A stretch of 8,228 bases of DNA, taken from positions 3,246-11,473 of the forward strand of contig NZNL01000086.1 of NCBI GenBank assembly GCA_002694855.1. The letters run 5' to 3'. Of this stretch, positions 6,812-8,228 are shown one piece after another. This stretch comes from Gammaproteobacteria bacterium. Its GTDB lineage: Bacteria; Pseudomonadota; Gammaproteobacteria; Pseudomonadales; Pseudohongiellaceae. Positions within the stretch are counted from its first letter, which is position 1, and the number at the start of each line of letters is the position of its first letter. The position numbers and the translations under genes are program-made. The notes under the pieces were generated by a model. It had not been told where the DNA came from and searched no databases. It worked only from the letters and a program-made list of their open reading frames with translations.

Positions 6812-7672
6812 TTGTAATTTTTCCGTTTGATCATCTCCAGTAATTTCCTGGCGCCATTCAGACATATTTATCTCTATCAGAAAAAATCCAGAAATCCAGA
6901 CAAATTCATCCCACGCAAACATAAGGTGGCCCCGATAAAGCCAATACGCAAGTGCTCCCCAAAGCAAGGTATAGAGTAAAATCTTCGCTGCATTTAGACC
7001 GCTAATGGCAGGTCCCTCACTAATATCCCGGTCTCGCAACCGGACCATTATTTCAATGGTCAATAATATAAGGAGCCAGGATATCGCCTCCAGAAGGTCC
7101 ACCCAGGCAAGCTGACGCTCTATGATTAACCCAGCACTATCTGTGACAATAATAAAGGTTGGAGGATCGATATAGAAGAATTGAGATCCATTTGAGAGAT
7201 TTTCACAGTTGCTTGTATCGAGCAGTGTATATACTAAATTTGTAGCAAACGAAACATCTGTTCCCGCCAGCTGACAAAGATTAGAAACACTTTCTATCGG
7301 TGTCACTCCACTTAGCTGATAAACATTGATGCCCCAAGCATATAAGGTATGAGCTAAAAACCCGTAGCAAATAAATCGAACGCCATGCATGAATATCACT
7401 TTCTTGCGGGTTAGCGCTTCGTCTGATAAGACGTAAGTTTCGAGCTCCAATAGAATAATAAGAATTATCCAGGCACTTTCATCGATAGTTGTAGCGAAGG
7501 CACGCGTCCACTCTATCAACGGCCCACCATTGCGCATCGTGTGGGCTGCAATCACCAAATCATTTCTGACATACAAAGCAAAGTTGAGCAATAGCAACGA
7601 ATACACAACTAACTTAATTAGTTGAAACCAATCTATTGAGGAATTTTCGAAAGCTTTGGTTATAGTTTTCAT
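6797..7672 (-). CDS. Unrecognised multi-pass membrane protein (291 aa)
   Basis: No family is recognised. Hydrophobic segments near residues 18-38, 66-83, 98-118, 190-211, 228-247 and 250-269 predict six inner-membrane helices. Positive charges at 89-91 and 99 (TRKK, R) and in RLRDRD at 211-216 place those loops and both termini in the cytoplasm. The segment between helices 3 and 4 (about 119-189) would then be a periplasmic domain of some 70 residues with Cys133 and Cys156, possibly a disulfide pair. Polar or charged residues inside or beside helices (Asp64 and Glu65, Glu76 and Glu78, His108, Glu195, Glu207, Asp255 and Glu256, Glu267) hint at more than a structural role. ATG 7672 is the only reasonable start (next Met at 46), but it has no clear ribosome binding site. 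It lies 46 bp after the partial GcvT gene and is probably cotranscribed. It could be a transporter-like, sensor or redox membrane subunit; none can be claimed. Confidence 0.85.
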   Translation of the reverse strand: MKTITKAFENSSIDWFQLIKLVVYSLLLLNFALYVRNDLVIAAHTMRNGGPLIEWTRAFATTIDESAWIILIILLELETYVLSDEALTRKKVIFMHGVRFICYGFLAHTLYAWGINVYQLSGVTPIESVSNLCQLAGTDVSFATNLVYTLLDTSNCENLSNGSQFFYIDPPTFIIVTDSAGLIIERQLAWVDLLEAISWLLILLTIEIMVRLRDRDISEGPAISGLNAAKILLYTLLWGALAYWLYRGHLMFAWDEFVWISGFFLIEINMSEWRQEITGDDQTEKLQASET

Positions 7673-7702
7673 TATTAATAGCTATATATCGGTGTTAAGT
7701 TT

Positions 7703-7712
7703 ATATCGATAT
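7703..7712. repeat. Perfect palindrome ATATCGATAT between two genes
   Basis: A 10-bp self-complementary site lies in the 46-bp gap between the partial GcvT gene and the membrane-protein gene. The gap is very AT-rich and contains TATATA-like sequence, so it may carry a weak promoter element or nothing specific. Confidence 0.25.
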
Positions 7713-7718
7713 TGAGCT

Positions 7719-8228
7719 TTAGAACCTCTCTGGCGGTGTTGCGGATCGCCGAGGATGGGACCAGAAAGGATCCTTAGAAATCGTGCATCTCGCCCATGTC
7801 ACTTGCCACTCCAATTCTTTTTGGTAGTAAATCTCCGCCCAGATTTCAGCTGGGGGCTTGCCTTTGTGATACTCAATGTCCGCCAATGTTAGATTGGCCT
7901 TGAGAATGGGTGACCAGATCTGGCTCTTGATGGTACCTATACGTCGCCCTTTTCGCTTGTCGTATAAGAAAGAGTCAGCTGGTGGCTTATTACCTTCTAC
8001 CATGAGTTTCACCAGACGTCGTTTGATTGGACGATCTTTTTCTTCCTGTAAGGCTTTCTTGCCAGTAAATTGAGGTTTGTCAAAATTGACGGCCCATCCT
8101 AATCCTATTTCAAACGGTGATCTGTCGTGGCCTGCTCTAATAGTGGTTTCAGCCGTATTGAAATCATCTCCTGGCATAATAAATCCAGCTTCAATCCGCA
8201 CCATTTCCAACGCCGCCAACCCTATTGC
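7719..8228 (-). CDS. GcvT-family (aminomethyltransferase-like) protein, 5' part outside window
   Basis: This is the C-terminal 169 residues of a gene whose frame is open to the window edge; the TTG at 8219 is an internal Leu codon, not a start, because the preceding codons (Ala-Ile-Gly) continue the family motif. Visible signatures are MVRIEAGF, PFEIGLGWAV, the GNKPP turn and IWAEIYY, followed by the FW-PRR-ATPP-F tail. These align along their whole length with the complete GcvT-family protein later in the window, making the two paralogues of one unusual subfamily. The missing part should hold the folate site and the catalytic Asp. It is followed after 46 bp by the membrane-protein gene. The likely role is one-carbon transfer to or from tetrahydrofolate on an unknown substrate. 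Confidence 0.88.
   Translation of the reverse strand, partial: AIGLAALEMVRIEAGFIMPGDDFNTAETTIRAGHDRSPFEIGLGWAVNFDKPQFTGKKALQEEKDRPIKRRLVKLMVEGNKPPADSFLYDKRKGRRIGTIKSQIWSPILKANLTLADIEYHKGKPPAEIWAEIYYQKELEWQVTWARCTISKDPFWSHPRRSATPPERF

Noticed and set aside
1..8228. CRISPR array, tRNA genes, insertion sequences or integration sites
   Set aside because: No regularly spaced repeats, cloverleaf-like sequence, transposase frame or terminal inverted repeats with target duplications were seen.

Overview
All recognisable genes in this window lie on the minus strand, so transcription runs from high to low coordinates. Base composition is moderate to low in GC. The gene families suggest a heterotrophic proteobacterium, perhaps a marine gammaproteobacterium. 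That is an inference from gene content and style; there is no rRNA or other taxonomic marker here.

Layout in transcription order. The window opens (8228-7719) inside a GcvT/aminomethyltransferase-family gene whose 5' part lies outside. It is followed 46 bp later by an unrecognised six-helix membrane protein (7672-6797), whose stop codon sits in the loop of a perfect 9-bp hairpin. A 213-bp palindrome-rich gap follows and looks like the boundary between two transcription units. The second unit starts with two paralogous FAD-dependent phytoene-dehydrogenase-like (PYROXD2-like) oxidoreductases, 6583-5039 and 5042-3420, joined by an ATGA stop/start overlap. Next is a complete second GcvT-family protein (3430-2183), overlapping its upstream neighbour by 11 bp. 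After a gap holding a possible 39-residue ORF comes a PuuB-like FAD amine oxidase (1978-701). Last is an MsrQ/ferric-reductase-like membrane protein (641-1) that runs off the window.

Functional reading (inference). A PuuB/DadA-fold amine oxidase, GcvT folate-binding proteins and two further FAD oxidoreductases in one cluster resemble a split version of the sarcosine/dimethylglycine dehydrogenase design, where a flavin domain oxidises an N-methyl or amine carbon and a GcvT domain passes the one-carbon unit to tetrahydrofolate. The cluster may therefore be a catabolic module for a methylated or polyamine-like nitrogen compound. The substrate cannot be read from the sequence. Carotenoid synthesis, canonical glycine cleavage and canonical Puu putrescine degradation are not supported, because their partner genes are absent from the window.

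Most notable points: the unusual gene combination; the MsrQ-like protein, which appears to have lost two of the three histidines associated with haem in MsrQ; the unrecognised membrane protein next to a GcvT gene; a small ORF with a strong ribosome binding site and a CxxCxGxG motif; and the structured 6.6-6.8 kb intergenic region.
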